Shown piece after piece: positions 21,700 through 35,268 of a DNA stretch of 64,000 bases (position 1 is its first letter; the number at the start of each line of letters is the position of its first letter). The notes under the pieces were generated by a model. It searched no databases and was not told the DNA's origin. It saw only the letters and a list, made by a program, of their open reading frames with translations. Source of the stretch: Alitta virens (lineage: Eukaryota; Annelida; Polychaeta; Phyllodocida; Nereididae); NCBI GenBank assembly GCA_932294295.1, contig OW028581.1, positions 40,115,495 to 40,179,494 on the forward strand, read 5' to 3'. A program made the translations under genes and the position numbers.

Positions 21700-22880
21700 T
21701 TTTAATAATCTCATGATTTAAATTTTCAAATTTAATTTGCACCTACTTCTGTAGATAGATTTAGTTATTATGCATTTTCATGTACACCATAATAATATTA
21801 AATATTTTAAGAATTGCTAGTTTGGATCCTGTGACCATGAGGACAGGTCACACTGTAATCTAGTTGAAACCATAAATGGCAAAATTTTTATACAATTTCG
21901 GTGATAAAATGTAAATACACTTATGTCTAATAGAACTGAGAGACTTACAGCCTGCTGTGTTTTATTCTAAAAGAGCATCGTAGCATATACCACAAGCTGA
22001 TTTTCATCTTTATGGAATTGAGTACTTATAGTTGTTGAGATTCTTGATTTAGTAGAAGTATTCTCCTTTCAGAGATTAAGCAGCTACATCTGCCAAAGAT
22101 ATGTATTTAAAAACAAGCTGTGCTTAATATATATATGACTAACCCTAACCCTATATCTACATTTAACGATATCTTGTTATTAAATTTTTTATCTTTGTAA
22201 TGCTTTTGAACACAACATACTTTTGGAGACCAGCTCTCCCTCAAGAACTCCATTATTGTATGCCGCACAAAACATTGCCTAACATCATAAGGAGTAGAGA
22301 GAAGTGCTTTTAATGGGCAAGAGTCCGACTAGGCAGCTATTGCCAGTAATTACAGAAGTTGTAATCATGGCAGACTCCTTGAAATCATGGACTTCTTGGA
22401 AACTTGTGGAGATATTTTATTGCGATATTATTCACTTTGATACTGTTAGGTACAATTTATTTTTCATACAAAAGACACTAAATTATGTTTTGGAGGGATT
22501 TAATAAAAATGTGTTATTTTTAACCATTTGTCTAAACTTTCTATGGTTTTTATAAACTTCAGCTACAGATTTATTTTATTTTTGTTTTTAATGAATATTT
22601 AATTTCCGATTTCGTTTCATTCAATTGTACAAATTATTTTTCTATTGCTCAGATAACTTTCAAATAATCTATTGCTGGCTCCTCTATTTTATAATAAGTC
22701 AAATCTTTATTTTAATTTTTTCAATTTAATTGACAACCAAATTGTCACATAGGTGATGCTCCACTTGTTAGTAGCATGCAATATACATTATTTAGTAAGA
22801 GGTAGTGTATCCAAAATATAAAATTACATTTTAGCTATATATGTTTTAAAATTTAGAATCTTGTTGAGTAAACTCGAAGA
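21700..22880. other. AT-rich interval, nothing recognised
   Basis: No supported exon or element. The part nearest 22880 is probably the 3' UTR of the minus-strand LINE that follows. Confidence 0.35.
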
Positions 22881-25085
22881 TTTTGACATTAATATTTGCT
22901 GTAAATCATTCATGCCCATTTAATATCACAGTAATAATGTCATTGTCATTCATATTTTGAAGACTGTTATATGGCATTGTGCTTGCTATACTAGACAATA
23001 ATTTAACCTTATGAATATGAAAAAATGGGCACTGTAAAAAATAATAAAGATCAGTTTTAGGTGAAATGCCACAGGTTGTATCATCACTGATGTTAAAGTG
23101 CACCTAAGCGCAGACGTGTTTGGTGAATGTTTGCAGCATGGCACCCTTCACTGTAAATCTTTTTTCTTTTGATATTATTGGTACAATTAAGATGGTTGAC
23201 TGATGAAATATATCTATCACTCACAGGTCAATCATTCCAAAATGTTATCACAGATGTTGAAAAATAATGTTTGAACCTCGAGGTTCTGGAGTAAGGAATT
23301 GTAAAATTTCCTGTATTTCTTAATTATAATGTATATTTTGTTAATATGATGGACATAGGTTATTTTGATTTTGAATAAAGCCAATAGTTGATGGTTTTGT
23401 CGCCTAATACTAAGTGGTTCCCATCCTACTTCAGTTAAAAAATGTTCAGTGTAAAAGACGCGTAGCTGGAACCAACTTGGATCGAACGTTTAGCGCTTGG
23501 CATGACGCATGGTTAGTCAGTCGCAAGGCTCCTGTACATATAATGCCTGCTTCTCTTTGCAATCTTTCCAACTTCTTAGATAATGCGTCTGACAAATTTG
23601 CATAAATGATGTCACCGTTGTCTATTACTGGTCTGATGAGTGTCTTGGACAATCTTTCAAGAGTAGACCTAGGAGTGTCGTGTCTTATTTGCTTTAATGG
23701 ATTCAATGTTATTGACACTTTATTAGTAATATTCTGCACATGATTTTTCCATTCGAGTCTACTATCTAAGGATAATCCTAAATGTATATGGGCATTTGTT
23801 CTTTCTTTTGCAATATCATTTAATGATAGGACTGGTAATGCATGTAGGTTGAGTTTTAGTGTAAAATAAATATATTTGTTTTTTTTCAGCATTGAATAAA
23901 ATCCTCCATTGAACTGACCACTCATACAGTTTTTGTAGATCTGAGTTTAATTCAGCAAAGTCTGTATTAATATTTATGACTCTTTGGACTGATGTGTCAT
24001 CTGCATATAAGTAAATATTTGAATTTGTATTTTCCAGAATATCATTCATAAAGACTAAAAATACAGGTGTCCCAATATAGACCCCTGGGGAACCCCTGAC
24101 TTCACTTTACACAAGAAGATGTCCCATTTATTACTACTTTTTTTGGCGTTTTCTCAGGTAAGATTTAATCCATAAAACCAGTTTGTCTTCAATTCCCAAC
24201 TGTTGCAGTTTAAATAGTAAACCCTCATGGTAGACCCTGTCGAAGGCTTTCGATACATCTAAGTCAAATGCCTTAGTTAGATCAATGAATATTACTAATG
24301 TGCAGAACTTTTCATCAATAAATTTTCTCAGTTTATCAACGATTTCAATTAGAGCCAGTTCGCAAGAATAATTTTCTCTGAACCCAAATCGGTATGGATA
24401 TAATTAGTTGCGTTTGTTTATAAAATTTAAGGTTCTGGCGTGGATTAGTTTTTCTAATCTTATTGATAATGATAATTTGTCTAATTAGTGCAAAATTCCT
24501 CACCCTGAGAGCCCTGCAAGCATTGCTTGCTATTTTTGAATACTGAAATAACTTTTGCCATTTTTAATAATTCTTCGGGTAACTCTGCTGTTATGAACAC
24601 TAAGTTAAAGATATGGTTCAGTATAGGTGATATTACAGCAGTATTTTCTTATCTATTTTTAGATGCACATTGTCTGTATCAGGAGATTTATTTATCTTTA
24701 GCTGTTTTATAATATCATTAATTTCATGTAGATTTGTTATGAACATGGTTATGGATGTAAAGTGGTTGTTAAATTTGTCTGCAATTTCTTTTTCATTTGT
24801 AAATTCTTGGTGTTTCTTCTATTTTAATTGTGTTTTTGGATTTTTTTTTGTTTTGTTTGGATTGATAATAGGTCCAAATATCTTCCAAAGAAAAACAATT
24901 TTTTTTATGTTGATTTATCAGGGTCTTAGATTCACTTTTTCACATCATTTGGGTGTTTCAAATATTTTGTATAATTTACTTTTGTACTTAATACTTTTGA
25001 ACAATCCACTAGTTATCCATTCCTTATCTGTTGCTCTTTGTCTTGATATTCTTTTCAGAGGAAAGCAGGAGTGAAAAGAATTTTT
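22880..25085 (-). mobile_element. jockey/CR1-like LINE, linker through C-terminus
   Basis: From right to left on the minus strand: post-endonuclease linker 'DKEWITSGLFKSIKYKSKLY' (near 25050); 'INDIIKQLKINKSPDTDNVH'; 'LPEELLKMAKVISVFKNS'; RT blocks 'TLVIFIDLTKAFD' and 'DVSKAFDRVYHEGLLFKL'; 'SGVPQGSILG'; catalytic 'YLYADDTSVQ'; thumb 'LSLDSRLEWKNHVQNITNK' and 'TLIRPVIDNGDIIYANLSD'; and a Cys/His tail 'TTCGISPKTDLYYFLQCPFF' near 22990. Stops and frameshifts separate these blocks, and the palm-A segment appears duplicated (LTKAFD then SKAFDRV). The endonuclease is missing. Nearly 2.2 kb of one collinear copy survives. Confidence 0.85.
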
Positions 25086-25504
25086 TTATTTCTTAAGGTA
25101 TATAAGTAGGGCGACATTTAGGGTAATTCTATTATCTATCTAAAGGCACTGTCATCTATAATTATCCCACAAATACCTCCTGTACAACAGTTTAGAAACA
25201 ACTAAAAATTATGTATATTATTATTATTGGATTTAATTTGTACTTAGCCGTTAGTTTTCAATTATCCAAGCCATACATGAATATTATGTAATATAATTGT
25301 ATATATTTTACCAAATATGCACGTATGTGCATCTGGTTGGAATTATTTAAATGTTAAATAACATAAATACCTACTTACCTACCTATCTACCTATCTATCT
25401 ATCTATCTACAACCTACCTACCTACCAGATGGCATGAGGAAAATGAACAAAAATATACGTCCTGCTCGGGCTAAATTGATTTGTTGTGCAATACTAATAA
25501 TAAT

Positions 25505-25710
25505 AGTCGTACTAGCAACAGTGATATAAGCTGTAGCTACAAGTGGTGGTAGTAATAGTAGTAATAGCACTTGGTAATAGTAGTAGGTAGTAGCAGATAG
25601 TAGTAGTAGTAGTAGTAGTAGAAGTAGTAGTGGCAGGAGAAGTAGAAGTGGTATTAGTCGTAGTAGTAGTATCAGTAGTAGTATCAGTAGTAGTTATCTC
25701 AACATTACGT
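25505..25710. repeat. (AGT)n microsatellite
   Basis: Interrupted GTAGTAGTA tract. The Thr-rich open frame on the minus strand is a by-product. Confidence 0.9.
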
Positions 25711-26169
25711 CTGCCTCTGCAGCTAGTCATGGACCTTAACTACTACACCTACTATCCTACATGCTGAAGATGTCTAAAATAGTTCAAGATGTAATTGAAC
25801 ATGTAAGATAAAAAGGTACAATTTGAAATAAGTATACAGAACGACATCCATTTGAGTAGGCCTACCTGCATATGGATAACATTCCAGCGATTATTTTTTG
25901 GGGCTGGAATTTGATAAATAGATAAAATATAATGGAAATTATTACATTATTAATATCATTGAAATTAGTAGTATTATCAAGTATCTTTCCTTTTATTGTC
26001 ACTGATAATGTTATTCTAAACCTTATGGATTAGTGTCAAGATGTGAGGCTCCTTTATAGCTAATTGCACTTGACATATATATGACCTTACAACAAAGTAA
26101 AAGTTAATTTAACACTGACACATGCAAGGTTTATTTTCAATTGCCATTAATAACACTTGAGAATACAGT

Positions 26170-26335
26170 ACATAATTAGACTGGCGGACTCGCGGGCCCT
26201 CGGATCGAGGGCATTCGGTCTCCCTGGCCTTCGGACTCACTGGCCTGCTGAATCGAACTCGCGGGCCCTCGGACTCACGGGCCTGCGGAATTGCGGACTC
26301 GCGGACTCGCCGGCCTGCGGACTAGTGGGAAGTCA
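26170..26335. repeat. CGGACTCGCGGGCC minisatellite
   Basis: A GC-rich island in AT-rich surroundings with about eight degenerate copies of CGGACTCGCGGGCCTGCGGA-like units. Non-coding by appearance. Confidence 0.65.
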
Positions 26336-29300
26336 CCAAAATTTCAACTTTCCAAGAGCTGATTTTGAATCAGGAAATAAGTATGTTAAATATTTTTTTT
26401 TTTTTTATTCAATTTCATTCTTCAAACATTCATGTCCAAGGGTAAAACAGCATCAGCTGTGCATACCAAAGCGTTAAATACAGGGGTATTAATAAATAGT
26501 GTCGTTAGCATCACACAGTATAAATCAAAAATATTTTCCTGGAATTCCAATAATTCTAATTATCCAGATTGATTTATCATATCAAAATATCATCATTTGG
26601 GGCACCTGTTTGCGTCAAATTTAAGATTAGATACTTAATAAGTTTTATTTTCATCGGTTGTGTTTTTTCAAAAATAAAATTTCTCTAGCAAGTGAAACTT
26701 TATCTTTATAAGACCAAACTCATGATGTTTCACTTCAAAAGGTTACTGGCTAAAGGGTTAATTTCTTAAAAATCATTTGATACACTGTATATTTTCGAAC
26801 TTGGCCATCTACTGAGCCACGCATGTAAAAACTAGTTTGTGATGCAAATGACGCGACGTTATGCCAATGACAATATATGGCTTATTGTCTTACATATAGG
26901 CATTATTATCTTTGAATTGTCATTGAGTAACGAGAAATATTTAAAAAAATTTTCAAGTTTTTTTATTCCACTCTAATAACATATTTCAGTCATTTTAAAA
27001 TAAAGCTGCATTGTCTGTCAAAATTGTAAGTTTCTAATAGTTTTCAATTGCCTTAATAAATCAAAGACACACTAAATTGGCATCAGTTGTCAGTCTATCA
27101 GGCATTAAATATGAAAAATAAATAATAAATTGGAAGAAAATCCACACCAAAACAATGAAAACACAATGGAAATGGCATCATTACCCATTGTTCAGTCTTG
27201 TGACGTAATCACTAGGTTTGTTTACATATTGTATTTTTGATGGCATGAAAAACTCTATTTATATTATTTATTGTACCTTAAAGTTAAATTGCTGTGCATA
27301 AATGAGCATGTATGATAAATCTAGAGACATGGGAACTTAAGGCAAATGATTGGCAGGTTTTAAACTCAACAATCAATGCATAAGCTACGAAAAGGGAACT
27401 CAAACAAACTCTTTTGAACAGATAGATGTCAATGAAAAGCTAAATTGATTGAAAGTGAGGTTCTGGCTGATTCTATATTGCCAACCTCATGAAATTAAAA
27501 CTCTCTTCTGCTGTAAACAAGGACTGGAAGAGTGATGGGTAAAACATTTTTCATTGGTTCTTTATCTATAATTTCCTTTATTCTTAATTTTTTTTTAGTT
27601 TGATGGCATGTTTTCGATATGATGCTCAGTGCAGGCCACTATTTATCTAATTTAGTGGAATAGTGTCAGTAATAAAAAATAAAGTTGGCTTTAAATATGG
27701 ATTTAATCAATAGAAGTTAATTGGAATAGTGTCAGGAGGTTAATTCAATTCAAAATATGGTTTTTGATTAATTTTCTCAAATTCAAAGGATCATAACATT
27801 TGATATTTTAGTGACAGCTATTTCAAATCTTGCATACAATCATCTCGTGTACATGAGATTGTGTTTAAGTGTGCAAAATACAAAGTAAATATAAGAGAGT
27901 CATTTGGGGCACTCCTTGAAATTTGGTTTGATTTTTAGGAGTTATCCGTTACATTACAATAAGTTACATAAGACTCAATGGGTACTGCGTATTTGACACA
28001 TTTACCTGAATTACTTTATTATGACTCTTATGATGGGAGGGGGGGGGGGGTGAAAAAGGTACAGATCTTGCTCACCATACTGTGATATTTATAATATATT
28101 AATATTATGTGTATTACCGAGTATTATCCACAACATTTATTTCTGTATATAATTTGAAATGCAATTCATGTCATTAACATCACAAATTCTGTTATTAGTG
28201 TAAAACATGCAGAGCATTATCAAACAAAGCATGCGTTTGATATGATTATGCATTATATATTTTTCTTGTCACTGTTATCAAATGTATTTCAATAAAATCA
28301 ATTTGGACTAACTTTCAATTAGAGAAAAGCAAAGAATATCATTAGAGTCACATTAGTGTAACGTTTGATTATGACGTGATGCTAAGGACAATTTGGAACA
28401 TTATCTCCCGAGGGTCACCATAAATTATGAGACAGCAATCTGTTGCTAGTAACAATGGTTTGAGCACTACATTGACTCTTTAAAATGGTTTTTGGACACA
28501 GAAATATATTCAAAACAGCAGGAGTACATACTCTAATGACTTAAAACAGTTGGACAATTGATACAACTGCAAAAGACTTCAAATCTAGCAATTATTGTAA
28601 AAAGCACTCACTTGCAGATGTCATGTATGAAAGCCAGGGGCTGATGACATCATGAAATACAAGTGTGTCTCACTGAATATGTGTCCATTGAATTTTAACC
28701 AAAAAATTCAATAGGTGTGATGCTTATTACACAATATTGAAATACACGCCTACCCCTCAGTTGTAGAACTATATTTTAGCAAATGAAAATCAAATAAAAA
28801 AAGGGGTGAAGCCCATACGAAAGGATGCTAAATTGAAATAACCTCCTTGGAAAAATAATGTGGGGGTGAATTAACAACTAACATATCATTGGCGACATGC
28901 CATTTTGATGGGGTAGCCACTTTAATTATTATCTTTTTTGGGTAATGGCCATAGACCATGTAATTTTTAGTCTCATCTTTTTGGTGATATGTTTGCCAAC
29001 GGAAAATTATACCCAGAGTGTCTGTCTGCACCTTCAGGTATTAATAAATTAGCTCTGGAGACAAATATTTCAGGTTTATCAAATTTTGACCCATATTATT
29101 AGCATACTCTGTACAGTCACTTCCACCAAGTCTAGCTAAGCAAAGGTTTAAGCAAGAAATATAGGTTATTCCTATCATTAAGCATAATTTCTTTGGGTGA
29201 TCATACAACTGCTAGAATATGACTATTAAATAACATATTTGACATAATTGCATTGCACCTTAAAAGCAATTAATGGATGCATGTTGCATAAATATAGGGA

Positions 29301-29590
29301 TATTATACTGGCATCAACCCCTTTGATTATGTTGGTATTGAACTATAGCCCCCATTGCTGGCCCTCTGATCATGCAGGTATTTGTCTCAATTGCTGCCAG
29401 CTTCTCCATAGGGGATGCTTTCCCCAACATATATTAAGGGGGGAAACTATCTTTAGAGTCATTATGGCTAGGAAGTTTGGGTAAGTTTGAAGTTCTGAAT
29501 ATTTTAATATTTAATTTTTTTAATTTTCTAACTTTGATATTATCTGCTATAAATGATTATTAAACATCTGGGAGCTACAGCAATACATTT
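26336..29590. other. AT-rich interval, nothing firmly recognised
   Basis: No RT motif, clear terminal repeats or phased exon chain. An open frame at 28828-29031 (-) has no recognised similarity and no convincing splice context. Confidence 0.3.
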
Positions 29591-29629
29591 CATGGAGTCT
29601 CATAGACTAGGACACTGGATACTTTACAA

Positions 29630-29925
29630 GGTGTTGTGAGATCAGGAAAGAGGGGCAATAATTTGTCTGCTGCATCTGGATGTTCACAAATGGCTTTTGA
29701 TAGGATATGCAGAAGAGTCCTTCTATCACGGTCTAAGAAATTTAAATTCTTAGGTGTCGTGAGATTAGGAAAGAGCGGCTATAGTTTGTCTGCTGCTTCT
29801 GGATGTTCACAAATGCCCTTTGATAGTATTTGCAGGGGAGTCCTCCCATCACAGTCTCTGCCATTCACATTATTAGGTGTCGTGAGATTAGGAAAGAGGG
29901 CTGCTCACAGGCGTTTGCCATGATG
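29630..29925 (-). pseudogene. ankyrin-repeat exon paralogue with in-frame stop
   Basis: Minus-strand translation gives two and a half ankyrin-type repeats of the same kind as gene 2: 'GRDCDGRTPLQILSKGICEH', 'PEAADKL*PLFPNLTTP', 'RDRRTLLHILSKAICEHPDA'. The RTPLHxLAKxISEHPDAAEKL pattern is shared with 36018-36833. A TAG interrupts the second DKL, and the open frame ends soon after 'LFPDLTTP'. No acceptor in the phase required by the gene 2 donor at 36017 was found. I read it as a duplicated, decayed exon of gene 2 or of a relative. Confidence 0.6.
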
Positions 29926-30882
29926 ACAACACTTAGCAAGTTAGCATACAATAAAACCAAGGCTACTGACTTAGTCAAGAACAGCTTTTCCTCCCCCTGT
30001 GCAACTGCTTTCAAGGATGGGGCCAGTTCATATAATTAGAAATTATTGCCGGAATTCATTACATTGACTTTGTTTACATTTTAGCTAATTATGCGTTATT
30101 GATTCGCGATATCAGTCATTTTATGAAAAATTGAGGTCAGATGCAAAAAGTGAAACACATACACATCTCTTTAAATAATAAATTTGGAATTTGGAAAATT
30201 GGACAAATTAAAGGCACAGAATAATGAAATACATTACAAAACTAAGACGCTAATAACGTTCATTTATGCCCTGTTTTCATTTCATTGGCCATAAAGTACT
30301 TGCAATGTAAACAAATTGGCAATTTTTTATTGCATGAAAAATTTAATGATAGGGTATGTTTATTAATTTTATAGAGATATAGTGAACCTAGTAAGGCCCT
30401 GATGGCATTCAATCAGTTTTGTAGAAGACAATGAAAGGAATGCAACCGATTTTGGTCACTGTCATATTGAGTGACAATCCAACTTTAATATAGCTTTTGT
30501 GTACTATTTCTTTACTCCGCATTTAAAAGGTAATTTATGAACAGCCTGAGAATGGATTTATAAATGACATTACAGGTCTTCAGGATAATATATTTTACAT
30601 TACATAGGCCTACATGGGTTAAAGTATGTCTGAAATTAGTCGAATTGCCTGTCATATGATAAATAGCATATATAAATTCCCATTTAATAAAATTGTCAAT
30701 GGAAATGAAATTAAAATATTTGCACTTGTCATTGCAAAAAAGGCATTGATTTTTGTTTCTAAGGTGGTGTAGAATTGCATGTATATACCTTATTTATTCT
30801 TCATAGACTCCCGTGAAATGGTGGCAATTGGCAAATCATTGATTTGGAAATTCAAGGCAGTAATGGTTGAACAAACCAGTAA

Positions 30883-31198
30883 AGGCACATTCACACTGTC
30901 ACGTATAAGAACTACGTTTGACCACTGATAAAACATATGTAGAGCGTACGTAGACCGACGTCTGACTCCCGAGCGAATTACTTAACTAATATAAACAATC
31001 ACTCGTAGAACGTCCGCCAAAGTGTTTAAAATATTTGCCCTCTCCACGTATGCTCTTCAGTGGTCAAGCACGACTAGGAGTTTTCTACGAATTAGCATGA
31101 GTATACATAAACGCTCAGGGAGTGAATCACGTATGGCCAAGGATGACCAAGAGTAAAAAAAATACGTAGGACTAAGTCGTGACAGTGTGAACGCCCCT
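30883..31198. mobile_element. PIF/Harbinger-like MITE, TAA target duplication
   Basis: Termini AGGCACATTCACACTGTCAC and GTGACAGTGTGAACGCCCCT are inverted repeats, flanked by TAA on both sides (30880-30882, 31199-31201). A 3-bp T(W)A duplication is typical of Harbinger. The 316-bp interior is dense in ACGTA/TACGT words in both orientations and has no coding potential. Confidence 0.75.
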
Positions 31199-32177
31199 TA
31201 AGTCACATGATGTGAAGTGTGCAGACCAAAGTACATGTAGATATACAGAGTCCTTCCGTGTCAGAAAACGTGAATTCCTTTCTGATTGACCATTTCAGAT
31301 TTTCATGAAAATGTTTTTCTTGGTACCTCTAGGTTTAATGATCACAAGAAAAATTGAAAATATCAAGTCTTTCCTCAATTTTTGAGGTTAAAATGCTTGT
31401 TTGAGATTTTCTCACCTTTTAGGAAAGCTATATCTGGGCAGTCTCTGCAAATATTCAGAGTACAGAAATGATATTGACATATTTGGATTCTTATTGGCAT
31501 GGATCTAGTCATTATGTATTTAACGTTGTGTTATTGTGATCAATATTCTATTCCCAATATATTGCTTCTTGTAGCTGCAAGAGGCGAATATGCACTTATG
31601 GTAAGTAAATGTGACAATAAAAGATCACGCATTTAAGGCTATGAGAATGCAAGAATGGAAGTTGAGGATGCGATACCTTCGTATTTTTTTTAATTTCCTG
31701 AACTCTTTGCAGAGTCAGCCTGGCATAACAGAATGTCATTTGAGTATAACTGCAAAATTCGACATCTTTTTAGGACAGATTTTGTTGAAATCTAACTGGC
31801 AGAGCGCACATTTTGACTCACTAAATTTGTGTGAAGTGATATATATGTTTAAAAACAAGTCATAGTGCTTATGCAGTCAACATGCGAAAGGCAAACTCAA
31901 ATGCACCACAGCCACCACCAGTTATAATTTGAATGATTTGTTTTATGATTCAATAAGAAAGTCTTTAGAAATTAATGTTCCTATAACTGTACATGGTTCG
32001 ATTTGTGTTTCAGTGTAGGCAAGTTCTACTTGGCAAGGTTTACTGTACATTAAATATCATAGTTAAATGTAAAACACATGACTTCTTATATACTACCCAT
32101 AGGCGGCATCAGAAATTGCTTAGCTTAAACAGCATGGGAATATCATTAAATGGCCTGGGTTTACCTTATTATTGCCA

Positions 32178-32392
32178 GTCAACCCTGAGATGCGCCTACT
32201 TGGCGACATCCAACCCGTCGACAACTAACCAGGCAACAGTGAACTCTGTTACATGATGGGCAGAACTTCCAACTGCCGAGGTGCCCTAGACGTGATTCAC
32301 ACGACCCTGCGTTTTGGCGGGTTATCACTGTCCCCTGCATTATCAAAACAGCCGTCAATGTTGTCGCAGGCTTAGCTTGTCGCCAGGTTGAC
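32178..32392. mobile_element. MITE-like inverted-repeat element
   Basis: GTCAACCCTG at the left and CCAGGTTGAC at the right are complementary, with further paired words (GGCGACA / TGTCGCC, GTCGACAAC / GTTGTCGC). About 215 bp, higher GC than its flanks. Target duplication not clear. Confidence 0.45.
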
Positions 32393-32399
32393 TACTCAC

Positions 32400-34030
32400 A
32401 AAAAAATATATTTGAAATGTTGTGGTAAAGGCACTATACTGACTGTCCATATATTTCATAAATGGCCAGTGAAAATGCAGAGTCCTGATATTTCATGTGA
32501 ATTTCATCAACACCCTGGGGCTAGTGGATAAAAACTTTAATTTTGAAAAAAAATATGGTCACTTTAAAATGCTTAGTTATTAAAATGCTTAGTATGATAT
32601 AGCATGTGAATTTCATTGAAAGTTCAAGTTTTTCATTCATCATATATGAGAGAAGATCACAGAAATTGTTATGTTGTATGAGTCATATATGACAGGAGAT
32701 CCTGCAAGGATATCTTTCTGATGCCGCTCGTACGATCACTCTGACAAATACATTTTGAATTGTTGACATTGATTATTTGAATCTGTTTAGTCCACTTAAG
32801 TTTGAAAGTAACAAAATTTTACTTTTTTTTCAATTTGGATAATGAAAATATTGTATACCATCAGCAATTTGTACAAGAAACAGTAGTTTAGAGATATGTA
32901 AGAAAAAAAGTGGACTTAGTGGTCGTTTTCTTATGTTACCGTGCTTGATGTATGTAAGCAATCTTAAAGAGGCCTTTATTTGAATATTAACATCAATATA
33001 CATTGATTCAGACAAAGTCCAGCTGGCTGACATGATTGCAGTCCCACTGTGAAACAAAATGTTTGATAAGAAGACAGTGACCTCATCTCTGTCTCGCTAG
33101 TTATTGTCAGATTCTAGCTTTTTTACCTCTGCCTAGCTACAAGTCCCCTGTCCACAGGACATCTAATACAATTTAGGTCGGATCTGCCTAACCTCTGCCT
33201 AACCCTACAGAGTGAATTATTTGTTGCCTTTTTTCAGAAAACCTCTTCTTACATGTAAGTCTATTATAATGAACACATGGAAGTTTGAGCTTGCTTTGAC
33301 TTCAAAGCAAGAAGTGTGGTCAGCTGGAATGATAACGATATAAAATTGATAAATATAATTGAGCGGCATTTGATTGTAATCAAAATATTACAATCAATTA
33401 GTATAGTTCATATAAATTTATGTCTTTGTCTTTATTGCCGAATGTGCTATAAAATGTACTTTTCCATAGATCCTCGCTACTCTTGCCTAGCTACCCACAA
33501 CTGTCTGCAAATCGACCACTTGCATCATCTATAGTATTAGTAATTATAAAAAGAGACCTTTGCTTGTTAGTCATATTAAGAAAAAAAAACTGTATATATT
33601 TCAAACTTTCCTGCTAATAAGTTGCATAGAATTTTTTCATGTTTTTTTTTAATATACCTAAATACTTTTAGCATTCTGTAATTTGCATCCAAAAAACAGA
33701 GTTTTTCAGAAAAATGTGGCATGTTTTGCAAATCAAATAGAATAATTCAGATCCAAATTTTAAAAAATTTAATCATGTTTAATTTTTTCACATTACCATA
33801 CATAATGGACAGGTTCGGCGAGTGCAGCATTTTTGAACTGCATATCTGCTGTTCAAAACAGTTTGAGAAATAATTTCATTTCAACATCGGCCTATTTTTA
33901 ATTACTTGAAATTAATTACAGTGTACAGTTTCAGAAACGTAAAGAGCAATTGACAAATCCAATTTATGTAAATACACTGTTTCAGTTAAGAAAGAGTGAG
34001 AACAGAGTTTGTGTGGCCAGTTTCATTCAT
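32400..34030. other. AT-rich interval, nothing recognised
   Basis: No supported gene, RNA gene or repeat found. Confidence 0.3.
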
Positions 34031-34039
34031 TTTATAGGT

Positions 34040-34215
34040 CACAAGTGTGTCACTCATCTTGCCAATCATGACCAGATGCCTGCAATGGAGTCACCACTGC
34101 AACACTGGCATAACACCAGCAGCATCACAAGCACAAATCATGATGGATTTTTGTTAACAGCCGAAGCACCATAGTTACCATTCAAATCACATTAGTTCAT
34201 AGGAATGAAATAATG
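34040..34215 (+). repeat. dispersed repeat, copy 1 of 2
   Basis: Shares, in order, CCTGCAATGGAG, ACCACTGC, AGCA-TCAC-AGCACA, TGATGGA-TTTTGTTAA, and ATTCAAATCACATTAGTT followed by a GAATGAAATAA end with 58225-58385. Unclassified. Confidence 0.6.
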
Positions 34216-35059
34216 TAAGTAGATATTAAGCTTTTGTGTTGCTAGGCATTTTACATGATGGGTCTCATTTTGTTGAAAACCTTCACAAGCTTTCACCCCC
34301 AAAGACCAAAATGAACCATGCCAATTTCCCAGAAATCAGACTTATATGGATGAGTCCATTGATGTTTGAGGGGGGAATTGTTAAGATGGCATTTTTAACA
34401 TATAGTCCTCCATTCAAAGTTGCTTCATTTTATTCAAGGAAGACAAATGTGCCATAACTAGGTTATTTGAGCCATTTTCAAGGATGTGAAGATCAGTGAT
34501 CAGTTGCCACAGCTTAAATGTGAACAAACATCAGTGATTTCACTGACAATCTTCACAAGACTCAGAATATATTTTGTAAAACCAATCTTATTAAGTATCT
34601 ATATCTCTATGAGTTCTGCTATTATAGGATATGTTATGGATTGAGATTCTGATACCAAAATTAATATCAAATATAGGATTAAAACTAGGATCTCATACAA
34701 TAAATCGATATACATTATGCATTGTAGGATTAATGTATATTATAATGCTTTTCTTTTTTTTTTAAATCTATTATTAGCTGACCATTTAAGAATCATAATT
34801 TTGTACAAACTGTAATTATCAACTCATTGTAATCTTCATGTATGGTTATACCACGCATGTAGATTTGTTAATTGCTATCAAGTATTGGAGCTAATATAAC
34901 ATTTTTAACTGCTTACGCGGCCTAATTGAAATGAGATGAAGGTTCAATTCAGTAGTGAGACTTCCATTTCATTGGGTTATTAATTGCTATTCAAACACAT
35001 TGAAAACAAAGCAATGAGACAGACAGACTGTCACCCCTTGATTAAACACAGAATGGAAA

Positions 35060-35268
35060 TTATGCTGGTCAATTGCTCGATTATAACTACCGAACGTTCA
35101 GATTAATGAATTGCTTAAGCATTGGAAAAAGCCATTCTGTGCCCAAAATGACCATTCGGATTGGGAAACCATGGGATTCGGTTTAACGAGTCCAATTAGC
35201 ATTGTGGAGACCCAGGGCATGGGATTAGGTTTAACAAATTTTGGATTAACGAGGGTCGAGTGTATTGG
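35060..35268 (-). mobile_element. Tigger/pogo-like MITE remnant
   Basis: The right edge, read on the minus strand, is ACACTCGACCCTCGTTAATC, a typical Tigger/pogo terminal motif. GATTxGGTTTAACxA phrases repeat internally. The left terminus is degenerate. Confidence 0.4.

Noticed and set aside
25512..25730. Thr-rich protein
   Set aside because: Reading of a trinucleotide microsatellite.
28828..29031. 67-codon minus-strand frame (FRWQTYHQKDETKNY)
   Set aside because: No known motif, no phased partner exon, and only a weak acceptor.
29636..30039. Plus-strand open frames over the ankyrin pseudogene, and the similar one at 36192
   Set aside because: Antisense shadows: the minus strand carries the ankyrin signature.
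31575..31600. Possible tiny exon between cttcttgtag and ATG|gtaagt
   Set aside because: Splice-like borders occur by chance, and no neighbouring exon joins it in phase.
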